Source: Cranoglanis bouderius (lineage: Eukaryota > Chordata > Actinopteri > Siluriformes > Cranoglanididae). From it: 64,000 nt of DNA. This document shows, piece after piece, positions 60,406-64,000 of this stretch. Location: contig CM042558.1 of NCBI GenBank assembly GCA_023630585.1, positions 16,563,300 through 16,627,299 on the forward strand, in the 5' to 3' direction. A program made the translations under genes and the position numbers. Every line of letters starts with the position of its first letter. Positions within the stretch are counted from its first letter, which is position 1. The notes beneath the pieces were generated by a model. That model saw nothing but the letters and a program-made list of their open reading frames with translations. It was not told the DNA's origin and did no database searches.

Positions 60406-60715
60406 TCTGTGTCCATCATTCCTTGAGAAAGAGGCATGGACTCAAGCCTGTCAGTCCCTGTGAAGGAGGCGTGGCATTTCTGCCTGCCAGTCCCAGTGAG
60501 AAAGGCCTCATCGATGCTAGTTATGTACTGGAGGCGTGGAATCCATGTCAGTAGCAGCGATGGAGGCATGGCATTTCTGCCTGCTAGTCCCAACAATGGA
60601 GGTGTGGCCTCTAAACCAGTCCATACCAGTGGCTTCTAAGCCAGTCAATCTCTCTGAAGGAGTTGCCTACAAGTCTGTCAGTACCAGTGAAGGAGGCGTG
60701 GCCTACTATTCAGAC
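60406..60715. repeat. Diverged flank of the 36-bp minisatellite
   Basis: Irregular units such as CAGTCCCTGTGAAGGAGGCG then TGGCATTTCTGCCTGC, up to AAGGAGGCGTGGCCTACTAT. Confidence 0.85.
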
Positions 60716-61211
60716 AGATTTTAAAAGAATTTCAAATCAATGCGTCCCCTATTCCCACTACAATTTACAAGTCAAACCAATTTTTACATTTTTCCCCCCA
60801 CAAGTTAAAAAATAAGCATGATGTGTACTACAGTAGAGATCAATAAAAAGTTTTAGCGTTTAATTATTTGTTTATAATCCTCACGCAGGCCTGCTTTGGG
60901 CTTTTCCATATCAGTTTGCTAAAGTTGAACTTCAAAAAGTATTTAGCACACAGCATGAACACACCCGAGTTTTACTTGAGCATGGCTACTTGGGTTTGTT
61001 TTTTTTCCTCCTTGACTTGGTTTATTAACGGGTTTTTTTTTCAAATATTATAGTCTATAGTCAGTAGTCTGCTGCAGTTCGCTCGTGCCCCTGGCATGGA
61101 TATTTAGCCAGTGAGCCTCTTTAATGCAGTGACTGGATCAATAAAGCTTAAATAATGAGATCTGGTTTGTATACTGGTGTCTTGACAGAGAGAGACTCTA
61201 CTGTAGTGTAG

Positions 61212-61230
61212 AGTGTGTGTGTATGTGTGC

Positions 61231-61275
<45 letters not shown>
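61212..61275. repeat. (GT)n microsatellite
   Basis: GT run with ATGTGTGCGTGC interruptions at its start. Confidence 0.95.
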
Positions 61276-61277
<2 letters not shown>

Positions 61278-61695
61278 GACATAGAGAGGCAATGAGTCTT
61301 AGCAGCCTTATGAGTCTTTAAGCGAGTTTACATATAAAAAACAGTTATTTGAGCATTAGCAGCCGTTAAGCAGTTACAAGCTAGGGTTAGGGTTAAGCCA
61401 AAAGCAGGCTATAAATAAACTCTATGTCAGCTACTGTGAGCATTTGCGTGATATATAACCGAATGCACAGCACAAAAGCCTTGATGTAAATTGGACTCTT
61501 TAAATAGTGATCTATAGTGTTACAGTCCAAAGTTCTGAAAATATCCTAATAATTTTTATTTTGGACTTAATTTGTACAAAATAATCATTTAAAATAATCA
61601 AAATAATCATCATGCCCATAATGTCTAGAGAGAAATACAAAAACAGAGACACAAATGGAAAGAGAAAGAGAAACAGAGACACACAAAGATTTTAT

Positions 61696-61766
<71 letters not shown>
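61696..61766. repeat. (CA)n(TA)n(TAGA)n compound microsatellite
   Basis: Three consecutive simple-repeat types in 71 bp. Confidence 0.97.
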
Positions 61767-62037
61767 GAGAAGTGCAGCAGCAGACACACCTAAAGAAGCA
61801 CTGCATCAATCAAACAGCTGTCACTCACTCACTCACTCGGATAGGTTGGATGGTGAGGGGAAATGAGAGCAGATAATAAAACATTCTCACACACACACAC
61901 ACACGGATATGTGCATGGAGGGGCTTTCCCAACTGAGAAACGCAGGCAAAGCTCAGAAACGTTGAAATATGGCTGCAATACCGGCTACCTTCTCCTCTAA
62001 TCTCCACCAGCAATGTAATGATCTCTCTCAGCCCCAT

Positions 62038-62088
<51 letters not shown>
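62038..62088. repeat. (TC)n(CA)n compound microsatellite
   Basis: About 8 TC then 18 CA units. Confidence 0.95.
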
Positions 62089-62089
<1 letters not shown>

Positions 62090-62290
62090 CGCGTCAACTG
62101 TTTTCTCAGTTTCGCTACAACACGAAAAAGGCGTTTTCAAATTGATGCACTTGGGAGAACGTTTTCAAAAAGCTCGATTTCTGCTGTCTCAGTGTGGGCG
62201 GGACGACAAAATGTAGAGGAAAAGACGCAGTTTCAGATTTGGATATGGATTAACGTGGACGTAGCCTGGAACCAACGACGGCGGTTCCCA

Positions 62291-62520
62291 CCCCCGGTGC
62301 CCATTTAACTACGTAAACTCCGGGCCCTGCCCTTAAAACCACGGTAACCGACCAGCCCACAGTGTCCCCACTGCCACCATAAACCAACCAGACAACAGTT
62401 CCTGCCCCTATATATGCCACTACAACGGCTCAGAACGTAGTTCCCACCCCAACAGCACTATAACCAATCGCACCACGGCTCCTGTCTAACTGCTACTGTA
62501 AACACAGTTCCTGTTTGTGG
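62291..62520. repeat. Degenerate C-rich tandem repeat, units of about 40 bp
   Basis: About five units with CACTATAACCAATCGCACCA and ACAGTTCCTGCCCC variants (starts at about 62333, 62378, 62420, 62457, 62494). Confidence 0.55.
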
Positions 62521-63984
62521 ACCTTTCATTAGAAAAATTTTAAAAATTAAAAAATAAATCTGAAAACCTGAAGCCAGCTGTTAAACACAGTAGGACTATG
62601 AATTTATGGAAACATCAAACGAAGCCGTTTGAGTGCGAGTCAGTCGATCGTGCGAACTGTTCGGCTTCAGACTCATCGACTCTAATGACTTCAGCACAGC
62701 CGTGTGGACCAATTCTGCCTCCCAACGGAACATAAAGCTTTAAAGTGTGCAATTATTTACTGGAACGTCCGACAGAATTGGCTGGAGTGGATAAATGTAT
62801 TTCATTAAATCTGCTCTCAAAGCAATTTCAGTCTCTGCCGGTCCATTTACAAAAAGCGGACGTATGAAAAGAGCCTTTTTCTTGGGATGTGACCTCAAAG
62901 GCAACATTTGCCAATACAGGACTCCAGGCTGTGCTGGGAACATGAGACTGGATGTACAGAACCTTTTTTGTCTCCGCAACTAATTTTTACAATGAGCCCG
63001 AAAAGTATGACCTCATCAGTTAGCTTCCTAACCTCGCAAGAAATTTAGTCCGTTGCAGAAAATCACCTTCGGTGTTGTTTCATTTCCCGTCCTCCACTGC
63101 TGTAAACGACTGGACTATTGGTTGTATTTCTGTCTGTCCTTGAAGAGCTCTTTTGAAAACATTTCCGCGTGACCGGAGACCGAGCAATATGGAGGATGAG
63201 GCCGTGTTCACGTTGCAGCTCTGATGCAGGGGTATTCAACTTAAAATCGTCAGGGCGTAGCTACAAAAAAGTTCCTTGCTTACGTAGCTCCAGATAAGTA
63301 AATAACATGACTGAATAGCAAACAGATGATTAATTCCGACAACCTGTGATCTACGGCTTTGCTCGGATGCACATCCGATCCATGGCTGTGCACACAAGCG
63401 GTTAAGATTGGAATTTGTGTTTTAACATCACACTTCACACCGTATATCACTGCTGGCTCGTCTCCCACAGACACACGTCTCTCGGTAATAGCTGCAGAAA
63501 AAAAAAAAGAACAGGCCTTTCTTATACTCTGGCTAATCATGACCAGCTGGCGAGCTGTCTACCGAAATCCTCTGCAAAGCGTTGTTGTAATAAATTTCAT
63601 TAGCGGTTTCGAGAAGGCGGGTCAGATCAGGTCAGGCGTTCGTTCGTACTTATGATGTATAGTGTACGGGTCACACTCGGTGTGAGCTGTGGAGGCAGAA
63701 AGATCAGATCTGGAATGAGTAGCGCGTGTTAGCAGCGTAGTTACGGCATCACGGTGCGTCGTAATCGTGAAGTTTCAACATAGCTACATACCAAATGTTA
63801 ACTTGGTTTCCGAAAGCAAATAAAGCGGTAATGTTTATTTTCTTTGAACCCATTTGTCCGACTATGAATAAAACATTTTTTAAAAAGGAATAGCCCGGAT
63901 ACGAAACCTGCTTGTCCCGAGATACTGATTTGTCCACCCCTTGAAGTAAACAGCGGACATGCATAAGTGCGTGGCATAATTGTG
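62521..63984. other. Unique sequence
   Basis: No exon, repeat or transposon end recognised up to a (GT)n that begins at about 63985 and runs off the edge. Confidence 0.4.
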
Positions 63985-64000
63985 TGGGGGTGTGTGTGTG

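Larger units (their letters stand above)
60716..62290. other. Unique sequence with microsatellites
   Basis: GT 61212-61275, a two-unit telomere-like TAGGGTTAGGGTTA at 61382-61395, compound CA/TA/TAGA at 61696-61766, CA 61890-61904, TC/CA 62038-62088. Confidence 0.5.

Noticed and set aside
61382..61395. Interstitial telomere repeat
   Set aside because: Only about two TTAGGG units, not beyond chance.

Overview
The window looks like intronic DNA from a teleost fish, probably an otophysan such as a catfish (inferred from the mix of repeat families, not proven). It has no bacterial-style gene layout. The DNA is AT-rich and dense in (CA)n/(GT)n tracts, Tc1/mariner copies, MITEs and tRNA-headed SINEs, which is typical of a long fish intron. 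The one coding feature I am confident of is a 117-bp exon on the minus strand (16493-16609). It has consensus splice sites on both sides and encodes the conserved MAGI segment ending DNLYRHAVP, which lies between the N-terminal PDZ domain and the body of the guanylate-kinase-like domain. RHAVP points to MAGI1 rather than MAGI2 or MAGI3. Everything else is best read as flanking magi1 intron: 16610-64000 is upstream in gene direction and 1-16492 is downstream. I could not find the neighbouring MAGI exons.

Layout. 0-6 kb: the 5' piece of a Tc1-like element, a 1.3-kb degenerate pyrimidine-rich satellite (2.5-3.8 kb), then unique sequence. 6.2-6.5 kb: a promoter/first-exon-like block on the minus strand. 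8.8-11.3 kb: a 454-bp Tc1-derived MITE, a SINE, and a 1375-bp Tc1-like transposon with a ruined transposase. 14.8-15.7 and 18.1-18.4 kb: two minisatellites (32 and 27 bp) with a shared core. 16.5 kb: the MAGI exon. 22.1-22.8 kb: an imperfect trinucleotide array of about 770 bp. 24.6-25.1 kb: three copies of an RFX-like palindrome. 25-30.5 kb: SINEs and palindromic MITEs. 31-43.5 kb: hAT-like remnants, a 36-bp minisatellite, two foldback elements, a Tc1-type non-autonomous element with a SINE inserted in it, and a 732-bp MITE. 44.3-45.1 kb: a purine-only-biased block. 45.8-47.05 kb: a 1.26-kb repeat with three internal modules. 48.5-51.3 kb: a second Tc1-like 5' piece and a second 1366-bp copy of the broken Tc1-like transposon. 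54.8-55.3 and 59.6-60.7 kb: two minisatellites (29 and 36 bp) that descend from one unit. The rest is microsatellites and unique intron.

Nothing here works as an operon or a multi-gene system. The clearest biological stories are: (1) a transposon family whose two copies share the same inactivating lesions, so it must have been spread in trans; (2) several minisatellites in one intron that are related in pairs, one with higher-order structure; (3) nested foldback/MITE insertions; and (4) a cluster of RFX-like palindromes. Long open frames over the minisatellites, the trinucleotide array and the (CA)n tracts are artefacts of repeat periodicity and are not called as genes.
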